DNA of 62,818 nt from Treponema sp. Lineage in GTDB: Bacteria; Spirochaetota; Spirochaetia; Treponematales; Treponemataceae. The stretch lies in assembly GCA_012520945.1 (NCBI GenBank), contig JAAYNH010000048.1, positions 1 through 62,818 on the forward strand, in the 5' to 3' direction. Shown here one piece after another: positions 26,098-34,955 of this stretch. The position numbers and the translations under genes were made by a program. Position 1 is the stretch's first letter, and each line of letters begins with the position of its first letter. The notes under the pieces were generated by a model that was given only the letters and a program-made list of their open reading frames with translations, ran no database searches and was not told where the DNA came from.

Positions 26098-27252
26098 TTA
26101 AAGTGATTTTATTATTTGTTTTAATTGTTCCATTTCTTCAGCACTGCCAATTGTTATGCGAACATAATCAGAAACTCCGAGAATGTCAAAAAATCGTACC
26201 AAAATTCCGTTTTCTTTTATTTTTTCATATACCATTTTCCCTGTTAGTTTCGGATGCTTTGCTAAGACAAAGTTTGTTGCACTTTGTGTAAATGTCCAGC
26301 CCATAGTTTTTAGGAATGTACAAAATTTTTCGCGAACATCAACTGTCTTTTTTGCATTGTTAATATAATAGTCAAGTTCTCCACATGCGGCAATGCCGGC
26401 AGTTTGTGCAATGCGGTCACACGGAAAATGGTTAAAAGAATTTTTCACGGTTGTTAATGCGTCAATTAATTTTTCATGACCCACTGCAAAGCCTAAACGC
26501 ATTCCTGCAAAAGATAAACTTTTTGATGATGTGCGTACAATGAGTAAGTTTTCATATTTTGGTAAAAGCTGCAACATGCTTTCCGTATAAAAATCGCTAT
26601 ATGCTTCATCTACAACAAAAATTTTGTCTTTAGGATAAGCATCAAGGATTTTACATAATTCATCATTTGTCATTGCTATGGCAGTAGGCGCATTCGGATT
26701 TGCTAAAATAATGGATGAGCTGTTTTGTGATTCTTTTATCATTAAAGGTATGTCTACAGTGAAGTCTGTTTTTAGTGGAATTTTTTTGAGCGGTATTTCA
26801 TAAAAACTGCAGTATACAGGATAAAAACTGTACGTATGCTCAGGAATAATTACACTGTTTTCTTGGTCAAAAAAAGCATAAAAGATAAATGATAAAACTT
26901 CATCGGAGCCATTGCCACAGAAAATATTTTTGTCGGTAAGTTTGTAAGATAATTTTTTAGGCGAACATAATGTTCCTCCACATTCATTTAAAAAAGAAGC
27001 GTATGCTTTTTTTAAATCAACACTTTCCGGATCAGGATAAAGTTTGAGCTTGTCTGCATTTTCACCTAACATCTTTTTTATAGCATGAGTTACTGCCTTA
27101 GGCGGCGGATATGGATTTTCATTTGCATTTAATTTGATATAATTTTTATCCTTAGGTTGTTCGCCTGGAACATAAGGTTTTAAATTTTCCATTTTTTTTG
27201 AAAACATATCATTAGTCCTATATTTATCTTTTGCGTTAAATATCTTTGTCAT
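26098..27252 (-). CDS. hisC: Histidinol-phosphate aminotransferase (or close class-II aminotransferase)
   Basis: The 384-residue fold-type I PLP enzyme has LKPYVPGEQP and KLNANENPYPP at the N-terminus as in HisC, GNGSDEVL for cofactor phosphate contact, VVDEAYSDF (D215 to the PLP ring nitrogen) and SSKSLSFAGMRLG with the Schiff-base lysine K244. VRITIGSAEEM ends the domain. It should convert imidazole-acetol phosphate to histidinol phosphate, but no other his gene is nearby, so tyrosine or another aromatic substrate is possible. The first 20 residues are atypical; Met16 or Met21 could be the true start. Confidence 0.85.
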   Translation of the reverse strand: MTKIFNAKDKYRTNDMFSKKMENLKPYVPGEQPKDKNYIKLNANENPYPPPKAVTHAIKKMLGENADKLKLYPDPESVDLKKAYASFLNECGGTLCSPKKLSYKLTDKNIFCGNGSDEVLSFIFYAFFDQENSVIIPEHTYSFYPVYCSFYEIPLKKIPLKTDFTVDIPLMIKESQNSSSIILANPNAPTAIAMTNDELCKILDAYPKDKIFVVDEAYSDFYTESMLQLLPKYENLLIVRTSSKSLSFAGMRLGFAVGHEKLIDALTTVKNSFNHFPCDRIAQTAGIAACGELDYYINNAKKTVDVREKFCTFLKTMGWTFTQSATNFVLAKHPKLTGKMVYEKIKENGILVRFFDILGVSDYVRITIGSAEEMEQLKQIIKSL

Positions 27253-27336
27253 ATTCTACTCAAATATAAAGATGTTGTAAAGAAAGATTTTAATTGAGGG
27301 GCAAAGCGTGTAAAGTTATCTTTCTTGTGTGACACA

Positions 27337-28269
27337 TTAATTTATATTGCTAAATTCTTTTAATAATAATTCAATGCGATGTTTCATCATTTTTTTAGTA
27401 GTTTTGCTTTTAGTTGCACAGTCATATCCGTGAGGAGTATTTTTAGTTTTCACTAATTCGGTTTTTACTCCTGCACTTTCAAGCTTTTGTGCTAATTCGA
27501 TTCCTTCATCACGTAAACAGTCTATGTCTGCCACTTCAATATAAGTTGACGGAATGTTATGAAATGAGCTTGCATCTAATGGAGAAATATATTCTGTATT
27601 TGAAAAATCATGTACATTGTTAAAACATAGTTTCCATGCAAATGCATTTAGTTTGCTATTCCAAACAGGAGTGTCCGTAAAAATTTTGCATGATTCGGAT
27701 TTTTGCTTTCTGTCTGCCATAGGATAAATTAATAGTTGAAACTTGGGCATTTTCAAATTATAGTCTCTTGCTCTAAGCATTGTTCCCATACATAATGCTC
27801 CTCCGGCACTGTCTCCCATAACAACAAATTTTCTTAAATCTATGTTTAATGATTTTTCATTATCTAAAATCCATTTATAAACTGCAAAACAATCATTGCT
27901 TGGAATAGGAAATGTATGTTTGGGTAAAAGTCTGTAATCCGGCATTATCACAATGCAACTAAGTTTTTTTGCATATTCTATTGCACGTGCAAAATGGACA
28001 GGAGACGCTTTTGTCATAAAGCCACCACCGTGAAAATTAAGTAAACAAGGAAGTTTTTCGCAAAAACACTTTCGCGGTTTGAAAATGTATACGGGAATGT
28101 TTACTTGATTTTCTGTCATTACATATGTTTTTTTTATAACAATGCTTTTGTTCGATCTGGGTTGCATTATAGAAAGTAAAATATTTATAAAAGGTAAAAG
28201 TTTTGTGTTTGTAGGCGGTTTCCATAAAGAAAATATTTTAAATTGTGCATCGATATTATATTTGCTCAT
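27337..28269 (-). CDS. Alpha/beta-hydrolase, hormone-sensitive-lipase-like esterase
   Basis: The protein has about 310 residues from the ATG at 28269. It has the HGGGF oxyanion motif, YRLLPKHTFP, the nucleophile elbow GDSAGGA, and C-terminal DCLRDEGI and TPHGYD providing Asp and His. This is the HSL (bacterial family IV) esterase layout for short acyl esters. An upstream in-frame ATG at 28284 overlaps the -10 box of a good promoter and so cannot be in the mRNA; the start at 28269 lies 6 nt after TATAAT and looks leaderless. Confidence 0.85.
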   Translation of the reverse strand: MSKYNIDAQFKIFSLWKPPTNTKLLPFINILLSIMQPRSNKSIVIKKTYVMTENQVNIPVYIFKPRKCFCEKLPCLLNFHGGGFMTKASPVHFARAIEYAKKLSCIVIMPDYRLLPKHTFPIPSNDCFAVYKWILDNEKSLNIDLRKFVVMGDSAGGALCMGTMLRARDYNLKMPKFQLLIYPMADRKQKSESCKIFTDTPVWNSKLNAFAWKLCFNNVHDFSNTEYISPLDASSFHNIPSTYIEVADIDCLRDEGIELAQKLESAGVKTELVKTKNTPHGYDCATKSKTTKKMMKHRIELLLKEFSNIN

Positions 28270-28275
28270 ATATAT

Positions 28276-28304
28276 ATTATACAAAAAAAATTGTTTGCAA
28301 TCAA
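28276..28304 (-). promoter_or_regulatory. Sigma-70-type promoter of the esterase gene (leaderless)
   Basis: On the minus strand, TTGATT (28304-28299), a 17-bp spacer and TATAAT (28281-28276), then 6 nt to the ATG at 28269. It lies back to back with the queD promoter. Confidence 0.7.
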
Positions 28305-28310
28305 ATAAAA

Positions 28311-28339
28311 TTGACTTGATATGTTTTAAAAGGTATATT
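28311..28339 (+). promoter_or_regulatory. Sigma-70-type promoter of queD
   Basis: TTGACT (28311-28316), a 17-bp spacer and TATATT (28334-28339). The leader to the queD start is about 60 nt and contains no preQ1 riboswitch that I can fold by eye. A near-duplicate ATATTTATAAAA follows the -10 box. Confidence 0.6.
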
Positions 28340-28406
28340 TATAAAAAAGATATTTATAAAAGAAAAAGGTTTGATGATTTGCAAAGTTTTTTTTGTGAGG
28401 TGATAT

Positions 28407-28790
28407 ATGTTTGAAGTTAGAGTTGAGTCCGATTTTGCTGCAGCACATTTTTTGAGAGATTATCATGGAAAATGTGAAAATATACATGGTCACAATTATA
28501 AAGTTTTTGCACATATACGTGGCGAAACTTTAGATGCTGGTGGAATGTTACTTGATTTTGCTCAACTTAAATCTGCCTTACGTGGAGTTTGTAAAACTTT
28601 AGATCACAGAAATTTGAATGATTTGCCTGTTTTTGATCAAAATCCCAGTGCAGAACGCATTGCCATGTATATTTTCAAAGCTTTGCAAAATCAGTTGGAA
28701 GAAAACGGATTACCGGAAGCGGCTAAAATGCTTTATGCAGTGGATGTTTTTGAAACACCCACTTCACGTGCAAGATATAGCCTAAACTAA
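28407..28790 (+). CDS. queD: 6-carboxy-5,6,7,8-tetrahydropterin synthase QueD (PTPS family)
   Basis: The 127-residue protein has the PTPS zinc site: H14 (AAAHFL), H27 and H29 (C23-ENIHGH). C23 is the catalytic cysteine. LDHRNLND supplies the catalytic histidine and PSAERIAMYIF completes the family pattern. It makes carboxy-tetrahydropterin from dihydroneopterin triphosphate early in queuosine synthesis for tRNA. No other que genes are adjacent. It has a good ribosome-binding site (GAGGTGAT). Confidence 0.9.
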   Translation: MFEVRVESDFAAAHFLRDYHGKCENIHGHNYKVFAHIRGETLDAGGMLLDFAQLKSALRGVCKTLDHRNLNDLPVFDQNPSAERIAMYIFKALQNQLEENGLPEAAKMLYAVDVFETPTSRARYSLN

Positions 28791-28818
28791 ATATGCTCTG
28801 CTTAAAGGCTAAAGTAAT

Positions 28819-30090
28819 TTATAATGCCGCTTTGTAGATTTTTTCCATGTCACTAGCATCTAACGGATGAAAGCCACCCACTTTGCGTTTATGATAAAAA
28901 CTGCATTTAAGTGCCATTTGTGCAATTTGTTCGTTTGTGGGTTCTATACCTAAATCTTTTATGCAAGTGGGCATTTTTATGTAGCGGAAAAAATCTTCCA
29001 GTGCTTCAATGCCTTTCAAAGATGTTTTCATTAAATCTTCCGTGCCATTTTCGTACACCGGTTCAACGCCCATAACATCAACGGCAAATTTAGCAAAACG
29101 CGAAGGACAGTCTGCATAAACATATCGAGCCCATGTTCCCCAAAGTGCAGAAAGCCCGGCACCGTGAGCCACGTCAAACATTCCGCCTAATTCGTGTTCC
29201 ATTTGATGACAAGACCAATCTCCTGTGCCACCACAGGCAGTTAAGCCGTTGTGGCTTAAACTTGAAGCCCACATCATTTCAGCACGTGCATTATAGTCAT
29301 TCGGTTCATTCATTAATTTGCGTGCATTTTTAATAACTACTTTCATCAGGCTTTCTGCAAGCCCGTCTGTTAATTCGGCAATTCCTTCAGGACCGCCATA
29401 AATGCCGCCGTTTGAAGCAATATTGTCTTTAACGAAACTTCGTTCCGGAGCAAAATATCTTTCCAGTGTATGCATTAAAATGTCAACGGCGCCGCTTTGT
29501 GTTTGATACATCGGTAGTGTCATGGTTAGTTCAGGATTTAATATGGCAAACTTGCATCGGGAATATTCACTGTTATAGCCACGTTTGAGCCAGCCGTCTT
29601 CGTTTGTCATGACTGAAGAATTGCTCATTTCACTTCCGGCGGCGGCAATCGTTAAAATGCATCCAATGGGTGTGCAACCTTTTGCTGTAGCTTTCCCTGA
29701 ATAAATGTCCCAAACATCAATTTCCGGATTAGCAACACCATAGCCTATAGCTTTTGCAGTATCTATTACACTGCCTCCGCCTACAGCAAGTAAAAAATTA
29801 ATGTTATGTTTTTTGCATAGTTCTATTCCTTCACGTGCTAATGAAATGCGCGGATTAGGCACAACGCCGCTTATGCTTAAAAATTTAATTCCGAAATCTT
29901 TTAAGGAATTACTGACACGTTCTAACAGTCCTGATTTTACGGCACTACCACCTCCGAGAACTATTAAAACATTAGGTTTGGTATCTTTTTCATATGTAGA
30001 AAAATATTCAATAATTAATTGTCCGGCTTGGTTTTCCTTGTTGCGTCCAAAAATAACTTTTGTAGGTGCATTATAAACAAAGTCTTTCAT
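28819..30090 (-). CDS. Iron-containing alcohol dehydrogenase (butanol-dehydrogenase type)
   Basis: The 423-residue group III ADH has NAPTKVIFGRN at the N-terminus, VLGGGSAVKSG and AVGGGSVIDTAKAI (nucleotide binding), and AAAGSEMSNSSVMTNE. Metal-binding histidines lie in DILMHTLERYF, HQMEHELGGMFDVAHGAGLS. The overall pattern fits YqhD/BdhA NADPH-dependent aldehyde reductases of fermentative bacteria. An insert YGGPEGIAELTDGLAE near the metal region is slightly unusual. The ribosome-binding site is GGAGG. It probably disposes of reducing power as alcohol. Confidence 0.9.
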   Translation of the reverse strand: MKDFVYNAPTKVIFGRNKENQAGQLIIEYFSTYEKDTKPNVLIVLGGGSAVKSGLLERVSNSLKDFGIKFLSISGVVPNPRISLAREGIELCKKHNINFLLAVGGGSVIDTAKAIGYGVANPEIDVWDIYSGKATAKGCTPIGCILTIAAAGSEMSNSSVMTNEDGWLKRGYNSEYSRCKFAILNPELTMTLPMYQTQSGAVDILMHTLERYFAPERSFVKDNIASNGGIYGGPEGIAELTDGLAESLMKVVIKNARKLMNEPNDYNARAEMMWASSLSHNGLTACGGTGDWSCHQMEHELGGMFDVAHGAGLSALWGTWARYVYADCPSRFAKFAVDVMGVEPVYENGTEDLMKTSLKGIEALEDFFRYIKMPTCIKDLGIEPTNEQIAQMALKCSFYHKRKVGGFHPLDASDMEKIYKAAL

Positions 30091-30166
30091 TTTATCTTCC
30101 TCCTATTTATATACGAATGTATTATATAAGTAAAAAATACAAACTTCAATATTTTTGCTAAGAGTT

Positions 30167-30907
30167 TTATTTGATAATTATGTTTAAGGTTTTAAGTTTT
30201 ATATCAAGGAGTTTTTCTGTCATTTGAAATAAAATCCAATTTAATTCTTGTTGGGCTTTTTCGCTCAATGTTATTTTACGACTTTCTTTTGGTGGCAGTG
30301 TATTTACCATTTTTAAAAAGTTTAAACATTCGCCACATAAAATAAATTCTTTGTCATTAGGAATTTTACAATTATTGCAAACAAATTCCAATTCTCTTAA
30401 TGAAAATATTCCGTGTGTATTTAATGGATTTGCGCACTTTGAGCAAAAACGTATATCTGGTTGTTGCCCTAGCAATGCTAAAAAGCGCCATAAAAACCTA
30501 AATGTAGAAATGGCGGTTTCTTCAGGCTTAGAAAAATCCAAGCCATCTAAAAATGCATTTACTAAAATAAAACCGTTTTCATTGTCTGCACCACAATGCG
30601 TTTTTTGTACTAATTCCAAGCAAAGATTAGCCGCCCAGTTTTTATCTAAGTTTTCGCGCAAACTAGGTCTAAAAGAAATTACGTCAAAGTCCGTAATTCG
30701 CATTTGGTCTTTTACAGGATCGTGATAAAGCCAAATTTTGCCACTGTGAAAAATTTGCACCATGGCACGTAATTTACTTTTTCTGCCACCGAATTGCATG
30801 GCGGAAATTATGCCTTTGTCTTTTGTGAAAATTGTAATGAGTCTGTGGTCTTCACCAACATTTTTGCAAGAAAGAATTAATGCATCAGTGGCAAAATTAC
30901 GTTCCAT
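30167..30907 (-). CDS. recO: DNA repair protein RecO
   Basis: The protein has about 246 residues. The N-terminal OB fold begins MERNFATDALILSCKNVGEDHRLITIFTKDKG. The middle is helical, and a zinc finger is visible as FCSKCANP...FVCNNCK (CxxC...CxxC), as in most RecO proteins. RecO anneals ssDNA and loads RecA with RecR. The start at 30907 is chosen because TATAAT of a consensus-spaced promoter lies 7 nt upstream and overlaps the earlier in-frame ATG at 30916; no ribosome-binding site is present. Confidence 0.88.
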   Translation of the reverse strand: MERNFATDALILSCKNVGEDHRLITIFTKDKGIISAMQFGGRKSKLRAMVQIFHSGKIWLYHDPVKDQMRITDFDVISFRPSLRENLDKNWAANLCLELVQKTHCGADNENGFILVNAFLDGLDFSKPEETAISTFRFLWRFLALLGQQPDIRFCSKCANPLNTHGIFSLRELEFVCNNCKIPNDKEFILCGECLNFLKMVNTLPPKESRKITLSEKAQQELNWILFQMTEKLLDIKLKTLNIIIK

Positions 30908-30914
30908 ACGTTTC

Positions 30915-30943
30915 ATTATACACAATAAAAAAAATCTGTACAA
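30915..30943 (-). promoter_or_regulatory. Sigma-70-type promoter of recO (leaderless)
   Basis: Minus strand TTGTAC (30943-30938), a 17-bp spacer with a T8 run, and TATAAT (30920-30915), then 7 nt to the ATG at 30907. Confidence 0.7.
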
Positions 30944-31012
30944 ATGTTATTGACAATATTATTAATTAAAGTTTTCTATAATTGAGTGTATTGTCGGATA
31001 TTTATAAAACTA

Positions 31013-31041
31013 TTGTAGAAAAAATGCAAAAGTGATACAGT
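31013..31041 (+). promoter_or_regulatory. Promoter of the paaK-like gene (probably leaderless)
   Basis: TTGTAG (31013-31018), a 17-bp spacer and TACAGT (31036-31041). The ATG at 31051 follows after 9 nt without a ribosome-binding site. Confidence 0.5.
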
Positions 31042-31050
31042 ATTTATGTT

Positions 31051-32355
31051 ATGATTTGGAATCCTGAAAAAGAGTGCATGAGCTCTGAAGCACTGCAGGC
31101 TTTGCAGTTTGCCCGTTTGAAAAATCTTGTTGAACGCATTTATAATACCGTTCCTTTTTACAAAAAAAAGTTGGATGCTGCCGGCGTTAAGTCAAGCGAT
31201 ATTCAATCTTTAAAAGATATTGCTAAGTTGCCTTTTACTACAAAAGATGATTTACGCGAAACATATCCGTATGGTCTTTTAGCTGTTCCTGAAGCGGAGA
31301 TTATGGAAATTCATATGTCTAGCGGTACTACGGGAACTCCTGTAGTTGGAGCGTATACTGCAAATGACTTGGATGATTGGTCTGAAGGTATGGCACGTAC
31401 GTTAAGCGGAGCAGGAGCAACTCATAATTCTATTATTCAAAATTCTTTCGGTTATGGACTTTTTACGGGAGGAATGGGTGTTCATTATGGAGCACGAAAA
31501 CTTGGTGCCACTATTATCCCCATATCTTCGGGAAATACACAAAAACAACTCGTTTTAATGCGCGACTTTAAGTCAAATCTTTTTACTTGCACTCCATCTT
31601 ATGCTTTGTATATGGCAGAACAAGCTAAAGAAATGGGTGTTGATATCAAACAGTTACATTTGCAAGCAGCTTGTTTGGGTGCAGAACCATGGTCTGAAGG
31701 GATGCGTGAAGAAATTCAAAAAGTATGGGGCGTAAAGGCATATGACATTTATGGTTTGACGGAAATTACCGGTCCCGGCGTTGCTTTTGAATGTGAAGTT
31801 CAATATGGTATGCATGTTAATGAAGATTTGTGGTATCCTGAAATTATTAATCCTGAAACAGGAGAAGTTCTTCCCGACGGCGAAAAAGGTGAGTTGGTAT
31901 TTACTACAATTACAAAACAGGGAACGCCACTTATTCGTTACAGAACTCGCGATATTACTTTTATTATTCCTCAAAAATGTAGTTGCGGTCGTACAACGCG
32001 TCGTATTCATCGTTTGTTTGGACGCAATGATGATATGCTTATTATTCGTGGTGTAAATGTGTTTCCAAGCCAAATTGAAAATGTGCTTGTTTCTATTAAA
32101 GGCGTGGAACCGAATTATCAAATTATCGTTGACAGAAATCCGCATACGCACCTTGATGAAGCTGAATTGCAAGTTGAAGTTAGTCAAGAAGGATTTAGCG
32201 ATGAAACAAAAGATATGGAAAAATTGCGTAATAATATTTCCAACATTATGAAAAGCAAGCTTGGTATTATGTTAAAAATTAAACTTGTTGAACCTAAGAG
32301 TATTGAACGTTTTACAGGTAAAGCAAAACGCGTAATTGATAAGCGTAAGTTGTAA
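31051..32355 (+). CDS. paaK: Phenylacetate-CoA ligase (PaaK-type acyl-CoA ligase)
   Basis: The 434-residue adenylate-forming enzyme has the start WNPEKECMSSEALQALQ and the PaaK pattern. SSGTTGTPVVGAYT (P-loop-like AMP/ATP motif), IYGLTEITGPGVA, and IRYRTRDI with FGRNDDMLIIRGVNVFPSQIE mark the hinge to the C-terminal domain. GKAKRVIDKRK carries the catalytic lysine at the end. It activates phenylacetate or an indole/aryl acetate with CoA. In anaerobes such genes sit with indolepyruvate oxidoreductase and an ACT protein; the ACT gene is indeed next, the oxidoreductase is not in view. Confidence 0.9.
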   Translation: MIWNPEKECMSSEALQALQFARLKNLVERIYNTVPFYKKKLDAAGVKSSDIQSLKDIAKLPFTTKDDLRETYPYGLLAVPEAEIMEIHMSSGTTGTPVVGAYTANDLDDWSEGMARTLSGAGATHNSIIQNSFGYGLFTGGMGVHYGARKLGATIIPISSGNTQKQLVLMRDFKSNLFTCTPSYALYMAEQAKEMGVDIKQLHLQAACLGAEPWSEGMREEIQKVWGVKAYDIYGLTEITGPGVAFECEVQYGMHVNEDLWYPEIINPETGEVLPDGEKGELVFTTITKQGTPLIRYRTRDITFIIPQKCSCGRTTRRIHRLFGRNDDMLIIRGVNVFPSQIENVLVSIKGVEPNYQIIVDRNPHTHLDEAELQVEVSQEGFSDETKDMEKLRNNISNIMKSKLGIMLKIKLVEPKSIERFTGKAKRVIDKRKL

Positions 32356-32389
32356 AGTAAAACGAGGTGTTGTATGGTTTAAAAAAAAC

Positions 32390-32418
32390 TTGTCATACGG
32401 AAAGTTTCGGAGTATAAT
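32390..32418 (+). promoter_or_regulatory. Strong sigma-70-type promoter before the ACT-domain gene
   Basis: TTGTCA (32390-32395), exactly 17 bp, then a perfect TATAAT (32413-32418). The leader is about 80 nt. It could also feed flbB, which lies 21 bp after the ACT gene. Confidence 0.75.
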
Positions 32419-32505
32419 TTATGTAATGTATGAAAGTTTTTATTAAAAAAGCATAAATATTATTTGATTGCTGAAAATTTTTATTGTTTTTTTAGGGAGG
32501 ATATT

Positions 32506-32922
32506 ATGAAAATTAAACAAATTTCTATATTTTTGGAAAATACTGCAGGAAGAATAGCTGACGTAACGCGTATTCTCAAAGATAATAATGTAAATCTACG
32601 TGCATTGATGATTGCTGACACTGCCGATTTTGGAATTTTGCGTCTTATAGTAAATGACTCGGATAAAGCGTTGGAAGTTTTGAAAAATGCTAATTTTACA
32701 ACTCGAACTACAGATGTTTTGGCAGTGTCAATCAGTGATAAAGTGGGTGCCTTGCACGATGTAATGACGCTATTCCAAAAAAACAGTATTAATATAGAAT
32801 ATTTATATGCTTCATTGGAAAAATCTACCGACACTGCTGTCATTATCTTCAAAGTTGAAGATGTTGAAAGAGGTTTGAAGGTGATTGAAGATAATGGTTT
32901 TAGCGGTGCAAATAAATTCTAA
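32506..32922 (+). CDS. Tandem ACT-domain protein
   Basis: The 138-residue protein starts at the ATG after GGGAGGATATT; an in-frame ATG at 32464 lacks a ribosome-binding site. It has two ACT domains: residues 1-66 (IKQISIFLENTAGRIADVTRILKDNNVN) and 70-138 (AVSISDKVGALHDVMTLFQKNSINIEYLYA). Stand-alone double-ACT proteins bind amino acids. They are typically encoded next to paaK and indolepyruvate ferredoxin oxidoreductase, matching the upstream neighbour. Likely an amino-acid sensor; its target is unknown. Confidence 0.87.
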   Translation: MKIKQISIFLENTAGRIADVTRILKDNNVNLRALMIADTADFGILRLIVNDSDKALEVLKNANFTTRTTDVLAVSISDKVGALHDVMTLFQKNSINIEYLYASLEKSTDTAVIIFKVEDVERGLKVIEDNGFSGANKF

Positions 32923-32943
32923 AATTTTTTTTAGAGGTTTGTG

Positions 32944-33570
32944 ATGGCTCGTAGAAAAAATGTAGGCAAAACGATTGCATTATTAATTTTAGTAATTATT
33001 CTCATTTTGTTTGGTTTGATTTGGTTTGATTACATAGGGCTCATTCAAGTAAAAAAAATTTTTGCACCTGCTTATAAATTATTCGGTCTTGAAACACAAA
33101 CTTCAACATCGATTACAGACGGAAATATGTACGCGGATTTAGAGTCGGACAGACTTACAAAACGCATTGAAAGTTTGGAACTTCTCGATCAGGAGTTAAA
33201 AAAAACAGAAGCCGATTTTTCTGTCAAAGAACAGCAAATTGAACAAATTTTGCAAGAACTTGACGAACGCAGAAAAAGTTTGGAAGAACGTGAGCAGACA
33301 TTTAATAATACTGTACAAAAATATGATTCTCGCGAAGTGAATATTGAACAAAATGCAAAAAATCTGGTTGGCATGGAACCACAAAAAGCGGTTGCAATTT
33401 TAGTTGAAATGGATGACCAAGATGTTATCGATGTGCTTAGAAAAACAGAAGAAATTGCTCAACGCAATAAAACCATGTCCATGGTTTCATATTGGCTTTC
33501 TCTTATGCCTGCCGACCGTGTTGCAATTATTCAAAGAAAAATGACAAACAAGCCTTTAGATATTCAATAA
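32944..33570 (+). CDS. flbB: Spirochaete flagellar collar protein FlbB (MotE/MgtE-N-like)
   Basis: The protein has about 208 residues. One membrane segment (about 9-29) lies near the N-terminus, then a long coiled coil (60-130, many Glu/Lys/Gln), then a C-terminal helical domain VGMEPQKAVAILVEMDDQDVIDVLRKTEEIAQ resembling the MgtE-N/FliG-like fold of MotE. In Borrelia FlbB is at the base of the periplasmic collar and needed for stator and collar assembly. Its place just ahead of fliK-flgD-flgE matches Borrelia and Treponema. The start is the ATG at 32944, after AGAGG. Confidence 0.82.
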   Translation: MARRKNVGKTIALLILVIILILFGLIWFDYIGLIQVKKIFAPAYKLFGLETQTSTSITDGNMYADLESDRLTKRIESLELLDQELKKTEADFSVKEQQIEQILQELDERRKSLEEREQTFNNTVQKYDSREVNIEQNAKNLVGMEPQKAVAILVEMDDQDVIDVLRKTEEIAQRNKTMSMVSYWLSLMPADRVAIIQRKMTNKPLDIQ

Positions 33571-33588
33571 AAAAAAATAAAAAAATAT

Positions 33589-33615
33589 TAATCATGTCTC
33601 TTTTTTGTTCGATAA
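33589..33615 (+). promoter_or_regulatory. Sigma-28 (FliA)-like promoter before fliK
   Basis: TAAT (33589-33592), a 15-bp spacer and TTCGATAA (33608-33615), compared with the consensus TAAA-N15-GCCGATAA. It lies 51 nt before the fliK start, nearly the same distance as the similar element before flbD. Confidence 0.55.
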
Positions 33616-33666
33616 TGTAATTAGACATCACAAAAATAAATTTCGATGTTTAAACCGGAGGTTGCC

Positions 33667-34938
33667 ATGCAGGCATTGAACTTCCAACTTGATGTTTATA
33701 AAAGCAATGTTGCTATGCATAAAAGCTTTTCAACCGGTGTTCAAGGAGCGAACAGCAGTTATCAAGATGGAACTTCTTTTCGTCAAATGCTTGAGAAAGC
33801 GAACGGCGAAAAAACTAAGGACGGAAAATCAGACATAGTAGAAGACTCAAAAAAATCACAAAAAGCAAATTCAAATGTAAAGTCTGAAACAAAAACAAAA
33901 AATGAAGAAAAACCTGAAGTTGTTGAAAAAAGTGAGATTGAAATAAAGGTTGAAAATAATAAAACCGAATCAAAAATTTTTTCAAAAATAGAAGTTAATG
34001 AAGACATAGATGTTTTTGTTTTAGAATATGAAAATGCATTTGCTCAAGACGCTGTTGAAGAAGTTAATGATGTGGAAATTTTTTCAGGTGTTTATGAAAA
34101 AACTGAAACTGAAAAGACTGCTAAGAAAACAGAAAAGAATCTTGAGTTTGTTGCAGATCAAATGTTGATTGCATCTTTGACAGAAAAAACAGAACCTGTT
34201 AATTTCTGTGAAGTATTTACTGAAAATACAAATTCTGTTGAGATAAAAGATGAAGTAAAGGATGTAAAAAAACAATTTGAAATTTTGCAAGAGGCAATTC
34301 AAGTTATTGATGAGAGAACTCAAATGCAAGAAAATGTTTCAAAAGACAGTTTTGTTAAAACAGTGCAAACAGAAAAGCAAAGTGAAGGCGAAACGGATTT
34401 AAATTTTGTTTACTCAAATGCAGAAAAAGGTTTGATGAATGTTGATATTACATTAAATGGAACTGAAACAAAGGCGTCTTCGGAAATTAATTTTTCTCAA
34501 ATGATTTCTCAAGAAATTCAAAATAACGCTGTTGAGTTAGTACAAAAAGGAACTGTAGTTTTAAAAGACGGCGGACAGGGAATAATAAATTTAGTTTTGC
34601 ATCCGGAAAAATTAGGAAATGTTAAAATTAATTTAGAACTTTCCGAAAAAGTAATTGAAGGAAAAATTGTCGTACAAAGTAAAGAAGCATTTATCGCCAT
34701 GAAAGAATCTTTGCCCGTTTTGAAAGCGGCTTTTTCAGAAAGTGGTTTTGAAACACAAGGTTTTGATTTGTCGTGGGCAGGACAGGATAAAGGACAAAAT
34801 GAAAAAAATCCAAATTGGGAAAAATATGATGTTAACCAAATTGGTTTTTATGACGATGATGAATTTGTAGGTTTGCAAACGCAACTATCACACGTTGCAA
34901 GTTTTTATGACAAATCTACAGTTAGCGTTTTAGTATAA
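33667..34938 (+). CDS. fliK: Flagellar hook-length control protein FliK
   Basis: The protein has about 423 residues from the ATG after CCGGAGG. The N-terminal two-thirds is low-complexity, Glu/Lys-rich and poorly conserved, as in FliK molecular rulers. The C-terminal Flg_hook domain is clear: GQGIINLVLHPEKLGNVKINLELSE, then IVVQSKEAFIAMKESLPVLKAAFSESGFE. It measures hook length and switches the export gate (FlhB) from hook to filament substrates. Called tap1 in T. pallidum. It is followed after 17 bp by flgD. Confidence 0.87.
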   Translation: MQALNFQLDVYKSNVAMHKSFSTGVQGANSSYQDGTSFRQMLEKANGEKTKDGKSDIVEDSKKSQKANSNVKSETKTKNEEKPEVVEKSEIEIKVENNKTESKIFSKIEVNEDIDVFVLEYENAFAQDAVEEVNDVEIFSGVYEKTETEKTAKKTEKNLEFVADQMLIASLTEKTEPVNFCEVFTENTNSVEIKDEVKDVKKQFEILQEAIQVIDERTQMQENVSKDSFVKTVQTEKQSEGETDLNFVYSNAEKGLMNVDITLNGTETKASSEINFSQMISQEIQNNAVELVQKGTVVLKDGGQGIINLVLHPEKLGNVKINLELSEKVIEGKIVVQSKEAFIAMKESLPVLKAAFSESGFETQGFDLSWAGQDKGQNEKNPNWEKYDVNQIGFYDDDEFVGLQTQLSHVASFYDKSTVSVLV

Positions 34939-34955
34939 ATCATTAAGAGGTAAAG

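Noticed and set aside
28340-28406. preQ1 riboswitch before queD
   Set aside because: The leader is a poly-A/T stretch without the preQ1-I C-rich loop and A-rich tail pairing.
30887-30943. Longer recO start at 30943 or 30916
   Set aside because: These starts overlap the -35 and -10 boxes of a consensus promoter, so they cannot be present in the mRNA; 30907 fits the conserved N-terminus.
30950-30980. Plus-strand promoter TTGACA...TATAAT between recO and paaK
   Set aside because: The two hexamers are separated by 21 bp, outside the usual 16-18; the TTGTAG-N17-TACAGT pair nearer the start fits better.
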